A stretch of DNA of 64,000 nucleotides from Kutzneria sp044547355 (GTDB lineage: Bacteria; Actinomycetota; Actinomycetes; Mycobacteriales; Pseudonocardiaceae), in NCBI RefSeq assembly GCF_044547355.1, contig NZ_JBIUAG010000006.1:62001-126000 (forward strand). The letters are read 5' to 3'. The translations under genes and the position numbers were made by a program. Positions 16,126 to 24,304 of this stretch are shown here, piece by piece; within the stretch, counting starts at the first letter, position 1, and every line of letters begins with the position of its first letter. The notes below the pieces were generated by a model. That model had not been told where the DNA came from. It ran no database searches and saw only the letters and a list, made by a program, of their open reading frames with translations.

Positions 16126-17364
16126 GTGAGCGACGCCAGAGTGTTGATCGCGGGGGCAAGCATCGCGGGGCCGGCGCTGGCCCACTGGCTACGCCGGCGG
16201 GGAGCCGAGGTGACCGTCGTGGAGCGGGCCCCCGAGCTGCGTCCCGGCGGGCAGGCGGTGGACGCCCGCGGCGTGACCAAGGAGGTCATCCGCCGGATGG
16301 GCCTGGACGAGGCGGTGCGCGCGGCCTGCACCGACACCGCCGGCGCGTACACAGTGGACGTCGACGGGAACGTGCTGGAGACCTTCCGCGCCGAGGACGA
16401 CGGCGGCGACGGCTTCATCGCCGACATCGAGATCCTGCGCGGTGATCTGTCCCAGGTGCTCTACGACAACACCCGCGACGGTGTCGAGTACCTCTTCGGC
16501 GACCGCATCGCCGAGCTCGTCCAGGACGCCGACGGCGTCGACGTCACCTTCGCCGGCGGCGACCGGCGACGCTTCGACCTGGTGATCGGGGCCGACGGCC
16601 TGCACTCGGCGCTGCGGGCGATGGTCTTCGGTCCGCGCGAGCGGTTCATCCGCCACCTCGGGCTCGTGCTGGCCTTCTTCAGCGTGCCCAACGAGTTCGG
16701 GCTGGACCGCTGGCTGATCGACTACCAGGACCGGGTCTCCGCGCGCTCCGCCGCCCTGCGGCCCATCCGGGACGCCGCCCGGGCAATGGCCATGTTCACC
16801 TTCCCCGCCGCCGACTTCACCGTCGACCACCGCGACATCGACGGTCAGAAACGCCTGCTGCGTGCGCAGACGGCCGACATGGGCTGGTTGACGCCGCGCA
16901 TCCTCGCGCACCTCGACGACACCCCCGACTTCTACCTCGACCAGGTCGCCCAGGTCGTGATGGACCGCTGGTCGAACGGCCGGGTCGCACTGATCGGCGA
17001 CGCCGCGTACAGCTCGTCGCCGATGTCCGGCCAGGGCACCGGCTTGGCCCTGGTCGGCGCCTACCTCCTGGCCGGCGAACTCGCCGCCGCCGACTGGGCC
17101 CCCGACGCCGGCTTCGCCGCCTACGAGTCGCGGATGCGCTCCTTCGTCGAAGCCAACCAGGAGATCGGCCGCCTGCACGCGGAAAGCCTCGCCGTCCCCC
17201 AGCCGGCCCCAGACGCCCAGCCCGGCCCGGATGCCCTGCCGAGTGCGGAGCCCGACATGGAGGCGTTCATGGCGCTGGTCGAGCGCGCGCTCAACGGCAT
17301 CGACCTGCCCGACTACGCCGGCACGCCGGACGCGGGGATATCGGAACCGTCGGCCAGGGCGTAG
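16126..17364 (+). CDS. FAD-dependent aromatic-type monooxygenase (PHBH/TetX family)
   Basis: A 412-residue class A flavoprotein monooxygenase starting at GTG 16126, four bases after AGGAGG. It has the N-terminal FAD motif IAGASIAGPALAHWLRRRG, the central DG motif LVIGADGLHSALR, and the C-terminal GD motif ALIGDAAYSSSPMSGQG. Such enzymes hydroxylate aromatic or conjugated substrates using NAD(P)H; related sequences include tetracycline-inactivating TetX-type and PgaE-type enzymes. The C-terminal 50 residues are Pro/Ala-rich and extra. It is convergent with the VOC gene and has no obvious pathway partner, so a detoxification role is as likely as a biosynthetic one. Confidence 0.87.
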   Translation: MSDARVLIAGASIAGPALAHWLRRRGAEVTVVERAPELRPGGQAVDARGVTKEVIRRMGLDEAVRAACTDTAGAYTVDVDGNVLETFRAEDDGGDGFIADIEILRGDLSQVLYDNTRDGVEYLFGDRIAELVQDADGVDVTFAGGDRRRFDLVIGADGLHSALRAMVFGPRERFIRHLGLVLAFFSVPNEFGLDRWLIDYQDRVSARSAALRPIRDAARAMAMFTFPAADFTVDHRDIDGQKRLLRAQTADMGWLTPRILAHLDDTPDFYLDQVAQVVMDRWSNGRVALIGDAAYSSSPMSGQGTGLALVGAYLLAGELAAADWAPDAGFAAYESRMRSFVEANQEIGRLHAESLAVPQPAPDAQPGPDALPSAEPDMEAFMALVERALNGIDLPDYAGTPDAGISEPSARA

Positions 17365-17413
17365 GCCGCCGCCTCGAGCGACCGGTGGCGACGCCGCACC
17401 CTGATGCCGGACC

Positions 17414-17866
17414 TCAGAGGCGGCCGAGGTCGGTGTGCTCGGGGTTCATGTCGATGGTGGACGGGTCCGCGGGCAGGGCGGTGTAGAGCCGGATCACCAC
17501 ACCGTCCGGTGTGGACAGTGTGATCAGCTGGCCGGCGAATCCCCTGAGCGGCGGCGAATGCTCGATGCCGACCGAGTCCAGGTGGGCGATCCACCGCGCC
17601 AGCGCGGCATCGTCGGCGACGCTGAAGGTGACGGGGTCGTAGCCGGCCATGGCCCGCGCCATCTCCGGGCTCAGGCGCAGCTCGACCGGCACGTCCAGCC
17701 CGGGCACGGCCAGGATGACCCCGAACAGCCGCCCGTCGAGGTCGTAGTGGTCCAGCCCCTCCTGCCGCCGCGCCCCCAGCGCCGTGCCGAACCATTCGAC
17801 GGACGCCGCCAGGTCGCTGACCGGGAACTTCAGGTGGTGGACGCCGTCGAGCGTCGGGAAGGCCAT
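17414..17866 (-). CDS. VOC/glyoxalase-fold protein
   Basis: A 150-residue protein with two vicinal-oxygen-chelate half repeats, starting HHLKFPVSDLAASVEWFGTA (about 10-29) and ending ITLSTPDGVVIRLY. Putative metal ligands include His10/His11, an Asp/Glu in the middle and residues of the last strand. Members include dioxygenases, lyases and drug-sequestering resistance proteins. It converges with the flavoprotein monooxygenase and stands alone otherwise, so no substrate can be assigned. Confidence 0.8.
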   Translation of the reverse strand: MAFPTLDGVHHLKFPVSDLAASVEWFGTALGARRQEGLDHYDLDGRLFGVILAVPGLDVPVELRLSPEMARAMAGYDPVTFSVADDAALARWIAHLDSVGIEHSPPLRGFAGQLITLSTPDGVVIRLYTALPADPSTIDMNPEHTDLGRL

Positions 17867-17934
17867 CGCCCCTCCTAGGCGGGTCGTTGTCGGGTGAGAC
17901 CCTATCGCCGATGAAGTCCTACCGGGGCGAGGGA

Positions 17935-18957
17935 TCAGTTCCGACTGGCGGCCACGCGGCGGTCCCGGGAGGCGCGAAGATAGCCCATGACCAGGGATTC
18001 CAGGTCGGGCTGCTCGGCGGCCCAGCCGTCGGGCACGGTGTCGGCGCCGCGGACCAGGAGGGTGGCCTGGCGTTCGGTGCGGGAGGCGGAGACGACGGCG
18101 CCGGGCACGGCCGACTCCTCGGCCGGGGGACCGACGAAGACCTGGTGGTCGGCGAGCACGTCCTCGACGTCACCGACCAGCTGGACCCGGCCCTCGTCGA
18201 CCAGCATCAGGTGGTCGCAAACCTCGCTGAGGTCGCTGAGCAGGTGCGAGGACATGAGCACGGTGGTGCCGCGCTCGGCGACCTCGGTCATGACGATGCG
18301 CAGCGTCTCGTCCCGGGCCAGCGGGTCGAGATCGGACAGCGGCTCGTCCAGCAGCAGCACCTTGGGCAGCCGGCCCAGGGCCAGCGCGATGGCCACCTGG
18401 GTGCGGGCGCCGGCGGACAGGGTGCGCACCTTGGCGTCGCGGTCCACGCCGGCCAGCGCGTCGAGCACCTCGTCGACGCGCGACTGCGACCACCGCTCGT
18501 TCATCGCCGCCCCGGTCCGCATGATCTCCCGGACGGTGAAGTCCGGGTAGAGCGGCCGGTGCTGGGCCAGCAACGACATGTCCGGATGCATGCGGCCCCG
18601 CACCGGCGTGCCGTGCACGCTGATCGAGCCGCTGGTGGGCTTGATCAGCCCCGCCGCCAGCGACAGCAGGGTGCTCTTGCCCGCCCCGTTCGGGCCGACC
18701 AGCGCGATCACCCGGCCCTCGGGCAGCGCGAACGAGCAGTCCGCCAGCGCCCGGGTCCGCCCGTAGCGCTTGGACAGCCCCTCGGCCCGCAGTGCAACCG
18801 GCTCCCGGGCCGCATCCTCGTGGGCCGCATCTTCCTGGGCCGCATCCTCGTGGGCCGCCGTGTCCTGCGCCATCCAGTCCTCAGCCATCCGGTCTTGGTC
18901 GTGGGCCACCTGGTCCGGGGCCGTCCCGTCCGAGGCGGACGAGTCGGTGGCGCTCAT
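17935..18957 (-). CDS. ABC transporter ATP-binding protein with acidic repeat N-terminus
   Basis: A 340-residue ATPase. Walker A is VGPNGAGKSTLLSL, Walker B is KVLLLDEPLSDLD. The signature reads LSAGARTQVAIALAL rather than LSGGQ, so it is atypical. The first ~50 residues form an Asp/Ala/Glu-rich extension with repeated HEDAA/QEDAA units, absent from ordinary members. The start overlaps the GntR stop by 4 nt (ATGA). It is the fourth gene of a four-gene operon that begins with a canonical ATPase and a permease, so it may pair with the same permease or dimerise with the other ATPase. An exporter or cell-envelope stress function of the YtrB type is inferred. Confidence 0.87.
   Translation of the reverse strand: MSATDSSASDGTAPDQVAHDQDRMAEDWMAQDTAAHEDAAQEDAAHEDAAREPVALRAEGLSKRYGRTRALADCSFALPEGRVIALVGPNGAGKSTLLSLAAGLIKPTSGSISVHGTPVRGRMHPDMSLLAQHRPLYPDFTVREIMRTGAAMNERWSQSRVDEVLDALAGVDRDAKVRTLSAGARTQVAIALALGRLPKVLLLDEPLSDLDPLARDETLRIVMTEVAERGTTVLMSSHLLSDLSEVCDHLMLVDEGRVQLVGDVEDVLADHQVFVGPPAEESAVPGAVVSASRTERQATLLVRGADTVPDGWAAEQPDLESLVMGYLRASRDRRVAASRN
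18807..18866. repeat. 15-bp tandem repeat, four units, inside the ABC ATPase gene
   Basis: Units of GGGCCGCATCCTCGT are repeated at 18807, 18822, 18837 and 18852, the last degenerate. They encode the (H/Q)EDAA repeats of the acidic N-terminus in frame. Copy number changes would lengthen the linker by five residues each without a frameshift. Confidence 0.85.
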
Positions 18958-19352
18958 GGCTTTTCTTCTCCGATCGGGTATTGCTCGGCGCGGACGTCGT
19001 TGTAGAGGGCGTCCACGTCGTCGACCGCGAGGCCGGTGTCGGCGGCCTGGACCATCCAGTCGGCCAGCTGGACCCGCAGCGGGCCGTGCCGGTGCATGGC
19101 GTCGACGGTCAGCGACCGGGTCACGAAGGTGCCCAGGCCGCGGCGGGCCTCGACGAGTCCTTCGTGCTCCAGCTCCCGGTAGGCCTTCAGGACCGTGTTC
19201 GGATTGACCGCGGTGGCCGCCACCACCTCGCGGGCCGTGGGCAGGCGGTCGCCGGGGCCGAGCAGCCCCAGTCGCATCGCCTGCTTGGCCTGGTGGACGA
19301 TCTGCAGGTAGGTGGCCACCCCGGAGCGTCGGTCGATCCGGAACTCGATCAC
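18954..19352 (-). CDS. GntR-family regulator, YtrA subfamily
   Basis: A 132-residue GntR protein, mostly the winged HTH (IEFRIDRRSGVATYLQIVHQ, LPTAREVVAATAVNPNTVLK) with a short C-terminal dimerisation tail, the size expected for the YtrA subfamily. GTG 19352 is chosen; a second in-frame GTG 21 nt upstream is possible. YtrA-type regulators repress the ABC operon in which they lie. A matching operator-like palindrome is found in front of the operon at 21286-21301. Confidence 0.88.
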   Translation of the reverse strand: MIEFRIDRRSGVATYLQIVHQAKQAMRLGLLGPGDRLPTAREVVAATAVNPNTVLKAYRELEHEGLVEARRGLGTFVTRSLTVDAMHRHGPLRVQLADWMVQAADTGLAVDDVDALYNDVRAEQYPIGEEKP

Positions 19353-19399
19353 ACCGTCAGCATAATTGCTCACCTGCCCGGACTCGCCCACCTCGGCGG

Positions 19400-20377
19400 T
19401 CACGCCTGCCGGCGCACGGCCCAGCCGGTGGCCAGCACGAGCAGCGCGGCGAGCCCGACGAAGATCGCGGAGTCGACCAGGTGCAGGGCGCCGGAGGCGT
19501 CGGCCGGGATGATGTCGGCGAACGACTTGGCCAGGCCGTGCTGGCGGTAGCAGGTGGCGTAGTCGACGCTCGTCGAGGTGGCGTCGGTCGATCCGCAGTT
19601 GGTGTTGTAGTTGGACTGGTACGGCACCTGCGCGCCCTTGGCGTCGAGAAAGCCGTAATGGACGACGAGCGAGTACCGGCCGCCGGCCGACTCCGTCGGG
19701 TCGTCCGAGACGACTCGCTGGGCCGGCAGCAGATACCGCCGCACGGTGAACATCGCGATGCGCGCCGCGGTGAACACCGCCAGCGTCACCGTCATCCCCA
19801 CCAGCGTGCGCCGGAAGGCCGCGCCGACGAACGCGCCCAGCGCGAGGGCGAACACCGTGTAGGCGACCGGCGCGGTGCTGCCGCCGTCGAAGGTGAGGTA
19901 GAAGAACGGGCCGGTGGCCAGCGGGCCCATCGCGCCGGCGGCGCTCACCCACCATTCGACCAGCAGTTGCAGCCCGAGCACCACGACCAGCGCGGGCGGC
20001 ACGGTCACCGCGAACTTGCTGGCCATCCACCGGATCCGGCTCACCGACTGGGTGAAGGCCAGCACGTGCGTGCCCTGCTCCAGTTCCCGGGCGAACAGCG
20101 GCGCGCCGCAGAACATGCCGACCAGCACCGGCAGCACGGTGATGACCAGCTGCCCGGCCTTCATCCGGTCGAACCAGATGTTCTGGAAGTCGTTGACACC
20201 CTGCCGGCACAGGCTGTTCGTCTCCAGACCGCCGGCCAGGCAGACCTGGAGGCCGTGCGAGTCCACATAGGACAGCATCGAGAAGCCGAGGGCCGCCACC
20301 GCTGCCCCGCCCACCACGAGCAGGGCCAGCAAGCTGATCAGTTGGGCGCGCTGCTGGCGCCAGACGACCCAGATCAC
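19400..20377 (-). CDS. ABC transporter permease
   Basis: A 325-residue membrane protein starting at GTG 20377 (IWVVWRQQRAQLISLLALL), overlapping the upstream ATPase stop by 4 nt. About six hydrophobic segments are visible, with a large extracytoplasmic region after the first one (about 35-70) holding two Cys residues, and another near 215-300 rich in Asn/Ser/Tyr. It is typical of ABC-2-type permeases in YtrA-regulated operons. It should form the channel for the ATPase encoded just upstream. The substrate is unknown. Confidence 0.82.
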   Translation of the reverse strand: MIWVVWRQQRAQLISLLALLVVGGAAVAALGFSMLSYVDSHGLQVCLAGGLETNSLCRQGVNDFQNIWFDRMKAGQLVITVLPVLVGMFCGAPLFARELEQGTHVLAFTQSVSRIRWMASKFAVTVPPALVVVLGLQLLVEWWVSAAGAMGPLATGPFFYLTFDGGSTAPVAYTVFALALGAFVGAAFRRTLVGMTVTLAVFTAARIAMFTVRRYLLPAQRVVSDDPTESAGGRYSLVVHYGFLDAKGAQVPYQSNYNTNCGSTDATSTSVDYATCYRQHGLAKSFADIIPADASGALHLVDSAIFVGLAALLVLATGWAVRRQA

Positions 20378-21246
20378 GCGGCCACCTCCTGGATCTCGTT
20401 GCGCATGTAGCCGAGGGTGAGATGTCCCAGCGTCGGCCGGTACGGCTGCCAGCCCGGCGCGCCGTCGGCCAGCGCCGAGGGCGCCAGCACCTGCTGGGCC
20501 CCGGGCGTGCGGTCGATGTCGATCACCGAGTCCGGCGGCACCGGCGGCCGGCCGTCGGGCGGGCCGACCAGCAGGACATGCCTGTCCAGCAAGGCATCGA
20601 CGTCGCCGGAGAGCCGCACCCGGCCCGCCGACAGCAGCACCAGGTGGTCGCACACCCCCTCCATCTCGGTGAGCACGTGCGAGGACAGCACCACCGTGAT
20701 GCCCTGCTCCCGGCTCTCCTCGACCAGGCTGCGCAGCACCGTCTCGCGGGCCAGCGGATCCAGGTCGGCCAGCGGCTCGTCGAGCAGCAGCAGCCGTGGC
20801 CGCTTGCCCAGCGCCAGCGCCAGCGCCACCCGCGTGCGCTGGCCGCCGGACAGCGTGCCCACCTTCGCCGACATCGGCACCTGCGCCCGCTCGATCAGCC
20901 CTTCCGCGTAGGCCTGGTCCCAGGTCGGGTTGGTGCGCCGGCCCAGCCGCAGCGTGTCGGCCACCGTGAACTGGGCGTAGAGCGGCTTCTGCTGGGCCAG
21001 GAAGGCCACTGCCGGGTGCAGTCCCCGGCCGCCCGGCGCGTCGCCGAAGACCGCGATCTCGCCGGCCGTGGCCCGGGTCAGCCCCGTGACCAGCCCCATC
21101 AGCGTGCTCTTGCCCGCCCCGTTCGGCCCGACCAGGGCCACCAGCCGGTTCGGCGGGATGGTCAGCGTGCAGTCACGCAGCGCCCATCCCCGCCGGTACT
21201 TCTTGCCCAGGCCCTCGGTTCGCACCGGGGGCTGCCCCTCGACCAT
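20374..21246 (-). CDS. ABC transporter ATP-binding protein
   Basis: A 290-residue ATPase with Walker A VGPNGAGKSTLMGL, signature LSGGQRTRVALALAL, Walker B RLLLLDEPLADLD and the switch His in VVLSSH, all canonical. It is first in the operon ATPase-permease-GntR-ATPase and is a close paralogue of the last gene in overall layout, including a C-terminal LGYMRN ending. A GntR-type palindrome lies 40 nt upstream. The substrate is not evident. Confidence 0.9.
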   Translation of the reverse strand: MVEGQPPVRTEGLGKKYRRGWALRDCTLTIPPNRLVALVGPNGAGKSTLMGLVTGLTRATAGEIAVFGDAPGGRGLHPAVAFLAQQKPLYAQFTVADTLRLGRRTNPTWDQAYAEGLIERAQVPMSAKVGTLSGGQRTRVALALALGKRPRLLLLDEPLADLDPLARETVLRSLVEESREQGITVVLSSHVLTEMEGVCDHLVLLSAGRVRLSGDVDALLDRHVLLVGPPDGRPPVPPDSVIDIDRTPGAQQVLAPSALADGAPGWQPYRPTLGHLTLGYMRNEIQEVAA

Positions 21247-21285
21247 CCGCGTCTCCCTTCAGCGCCCGGCCAGGCTAGCACGTTC

Positions 21286-21301
21286 CACTACTTAAATAGT
21301 G
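21286..21301. promoter_or_regulatory. YtrA/GntR-type operator candidate
   Basis: CACTACTTAAATAGTG is an almost perfect palindrome (CACTA-N6-TAGTG) in an unusually AT-rich spot 40 bases upstream of the ABC operon. The spacing and outer half-sites resemble GntR operators, and the operon encodes such a regulator. Confidence 0.55.
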
Positions 21302-21381
21302 AAAGGGGGGAATGCGGCAGAGAAGCGGGGACTAGGAGACATCGGCGCAACCCTCGCGGCCAGGGCCGGCTTGCCGGGGGA

Positions 21382-24117
21382 TCAGGGGTTTTCGCCGTGG
21401 TCGAGGGAGGTGAGGGCGTCTCGGAGACCGGCGCGGGAGGTGATGCCGAGCTTGGGGAAGACGTGGTACAGGTGCGTGCTGACGGTGCGGGGCGACAGGA
21501 GCAGGCGGGCGGCGATCTGTTTGTTGGTGAGGCCGGCGGCAGCCAGCTGGGCGACCTCGTGTTCCTGAACGGTGAGCTCGCCGCGCAGCAGGGTGGCGGG
21601 ATCGGGGCGGCCGGCGGCGCGGAGGACCTGGGCGGCGCGCGAGGCCCAAGGGAGGGCGCCGAGGTCGCGGAAGGTGAGCATGGCGGCGTCGAGCTGGGCC
21701 CGGGCCTGGGTGGTGGCGCGGGCCAGGCGCAGGCGTTCGCCGTAGGCGAGTTGGATGCGGGCGAACTCGAAGCGCCAGCGAGAGGCGCCGGGGAGGGTGA
21801 GGGCCCGTTCGAAGTGGTGCAGCGCCTGAGTGTCGTCGGGGGCGGTGAGGCCGGCGGCGCCGGCGACAAGCATGGCCAAGCGGGGTGAAAGGTCGGCCAC
21901 ACCGGCGTCAGTGAGGGCCCGTACGTGGGCGGCGGCCTCGGCGTGACGGTTGGTCCGGACGGCGGCCTCGACGAGATCGAAAGCGCCCCACAAGGCTTGG
22001 GGCGTATGGGAACGGAGTTCGCCGGCGGGGGTGACGGCGATCGCGGAGCGGTAGGCGGCCTCGTAGTCGCCGTCGCCGAGCAACGCCAGAGTGTAGGCCT
22101 GACGGGCGGAAACGGCGGCGGCCTCCACGCCTCGGGGCGTGGCCCAGCGGATCATCTTCTCGTACAACGAGGTGGCGGTGCTCAGGTCGCCACGGCCGCC
22201 GGCCAGCAGCAGCTGGCTGTACTGGAACTGCCAGGCGATGAATCGATATCCGGTCCGTCCGCAGATGTCGAGGCCCTCGACGGCCAGCCGGGCGGCCTCG
22301 TCCCAGCGGCCGGCGAGAACGTCATCGACGGCCAGATGCATGAGCGCGGTGAGGTGGCGTCGGGTGGGCCCGCCGTCGCGTCCTTGACGCACGACTCGCC
22401 ACAGGGGGTCGCGCAGGTCGCCGACGCGGTCCAGATAGCGCACGGCGGTGGCGATCCGCACGACGCGGGTCAGATCCTGTTCCTCGTAGGCGGAATCCAC
22501 GATCGCGTCGACGTCGGCAAGCGCTTTCCGCCCGGTGCGGGCGGGATCGGGGAACGTCTTGGCGATCAGGGCCAGCACCGGCGAGGCAGCCGGTCCGAGG
22601 CGGTCCACCGCCAGGTGAAAGGCTTGCCAGGTCTGGAGGTTTCCGCCGTACCAGCACACGATGTTGAGGGCGTGCAGGGCGTCGTCGAGCGCGCTGTCGG
22701 CCGGGTCCTCGACGTTCTCGATGGCGTGCACCAGAACATGGGCGACCACGTCCATGCCGCCGCCGCTGCCGAGCAGGACGTAGCAGGCGGCGATGGCCGC
22801 GTGCAGGCAGCGGCCGATGTCGGGGTCGGCGAGGCGCGCCTCCTCCAGCAGGGCGGCGGCGGTGTCGAGGGCACCGGTGCCCTCGGCGCAGAGGTACGCC
22901 GCCAGAGCCAGCCGGCGACCTCGCTCCCGCGCCCCCGGACTCAGCTCGGCCGCCCGGGTCAGCGTCTCGGCGGCGCCGGCGGCGTCGCCGTCGCGCATGA
23001 TCGCGTCGGCCAGATCGGCCAGCCGCGCGGCGACCTGCTCGTCCGGGTGCACGGTGGCCTCGGCGAGATGCCACGCCAGCCGTTCCGGCGACCGGCGGGG
23101 TCCGCCGGCCAACACGCGATGCGCCTCGCGGCGTTCGCTGCTCGTCGACACCGCGACCACGGCGGAGCGAATCAACGGGTGAGCGAACTCCACGGTCGTG
23201 TCGATGCGCACCAAGCCCTCGCGCTCGGCGGCGGCGAGGTCATCAATGGCCAGGTCGCCGGTTCCGTCGAGCGCGGCGAGCAACAGCAGCCGGCGGTCGG
23301 ACGGGCTCAACTTCCCCATCCTGGCACCGAAAGCGGCCAGCAGGCGGGGAGTCAGCGGCAACAGGGGCGGGAGCGCCGCCAGACCCGTGGCCTGGGGTTC
23401 GGTCAGCACCGCCGGCAGTTCGAGCAGGGCGAGTGGATTGCCACGGGCCTCGGCCAGCAGTCGGCGTCGCACAACGCGCGCCAATCTTGGCGACCGCGCC
23501 GCCAACAGCTGGTTCGACGCTTCCTCGTCGAGCTCCGCCAATTCGAGCTCGGGGATTCCGTCGAGCCGTTTACGCGGGCCGGAACGGGCGACGGCCAGCA
23601 GTCCGGCCCGGCTTCCCCGCAGCCGGCGCGCGACAAAATCCAGCACACCCGCGCTGGCGTCGTCGATCAACGGAAGATCGTCGACAATGAGCACGATCGG
23701 CCGTTCGATCGCGGCCGTATTCAGCAACTCCAGCACGGCATTGCCGATCACCAGCGGCTCGGGAGCCGTTTCTGCGCTGAATCCCAGGGCCGCCTCCAGG
23801 GCGATCCGATAGGCGTCCGGCAGGCCGTTCATGGCGTCGAGAAGGGGCAAGAACGCCTGGTTGAGCGTGGCGAAGCTCACCTCGGACTCGAACTCGCCGC
23901 CCTCGGCCCGCACCACCAGAACCCCGTCGGCGGCGAGGGTATTGGCGACCGCGTCGGCCAGCGCCGATTTGCCGACTCCGGCTTCTCCGGACAGCAGGAG
24001 TGCACGGTCATTGTCGGCGTCAACGGCGAAGAAATCGCGGACGCGCGCCAGTTCGGCAGCCCGCCCAACCAATCGCACGGCCGCGCGAAACCCATCGGGC
24101 TCTCGCACCGGAAGCAC
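21382..24117 (-). CDS. LuxR-family regulator, large ATP-binding (LAL) type
   Basis: About 911 residues from GTG 24117, the start chosen because a GGGGGG run precedes it and the region further upstream is low quality. An AAA-type ATPase module lies at the N-terminus with Walker A GEAGVGKSAL and Walker B VLIVDDLPLIDD, then a long TPR-like helical region, and a C-terminal LuxR HTH (LTVQEHEVAQLAAAGLTNKQ ... SPRTVSTHLYHVFPKL). LAL proteins are pathway activators that bind ATP and an inducer. It is a close paralogue of the divergent gene at 24305 in motif order and sequence. The target genes are unknown; the nearby ABC operon is a candidate. Confidence 0.9.
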   Translation of the reverse strand: MLPVREPDGFRAAVRLVGRAAELARVRDFFAVDADNDRALLLSGEAGVGKSALADAVANTLAADGVLVVRAEGGEFESEVSFATLNQAFLPLLDAMNGLPDAYRIALEAALGFSAETAPEPLVIGNAVLELLNTAAIERPIVLIVDDLPLIDDASAGVLDFVARRLRGSRAGLLAVARSGPRKRLDGIPELELAELDEEASNQLLAARSPRLARVVRRRLLAEARGNPLALLELPAVLTEPQATGLAALPPLLPLTPRLLAAFGARMGKLSPSDRRLLLLAALDGTGDLAIDDLAAAEREGLVRIDTTVEFAHPLIRSAVVAVSTSSERREAHRVLAGGPRRSPERLAWHLAEATVHPDEQVAARLADLADAIMRDGDAAGAAETLTRAAELSPGARERGRRLALAAYLCAEGTGALDTAAALLEEARLADPDIGRCLHAAIAACYVLLGSGGGMDVVAHVLVHAIENVEDPADSALDDALHALNIVCWYGGNLQTWQAFHLAVDRLGPAASPVLALIAKTFPDPARTGRKALADVDAIVDSAYEEQDLTRVVRIATAVRYLDRVGDLRDPLWRVVRQGRDGGPTRRHLTALMHLAVDDVLAGRWDEAARLAVEGLDICGRTGYRFIAWQFQYSQLLLAGGRGDLSTATSLYEKMIRWATPRGVEAAAVSARQAYTLALLGDGDYEAAYRSAIAVTPAGELRSHTPQALWGAFDLVEAAVRTNRHAEAAAHVRALTDAGVADLSPRLAMLVAGAAGLTAPDDTQALHHFERALTLPGASRWRFEFARIQLAYGERLRLARATTQARAQLDAAMLTFRDLGALPWASRAAQVLRAAGRPDPATLLRGELTVQEHEVAQLAAAGLTNKQIAARLLLSPRTVSTHLYHVFPKLGITSRAGLRDALTSLDHGENP

Positions 24118-24304
24118 ACCCCCCGAACCAGTGATACACCTCGACCCGGCTCGCCGTCCACCCTTTCGGCCACGGCCGAATGCCTTATCCCGGCGACGAG
24201 CCGGCGTCCGACTATAGAGGGCGTGACCGGCCAACAAGCCATGTGATGCAGGTCACGCAACATGAAGGTTCGGTTGGGCATCTCTCCTACGGGGAGCGCC
24301 GACC
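24118..24304. promoter_or_regulatory. Shared promoter region of two divergent LAL regulators
   Basis: A 187-bp gap separates the start codons of the two head-to-head LAL genes. It includes TGTGATGCAGGTCACG near 24240, a weak dyad that could be a regulator site. No clear -10/-35 pair was assigned. Confidence 0.3.

Noticed and set aside
24118..24237. Longer N-terminus of the leftward LAL gene
   Set aside because: The added 40 residues are Arg-rich with no family similarity and would occupy most of the divergent promoter.
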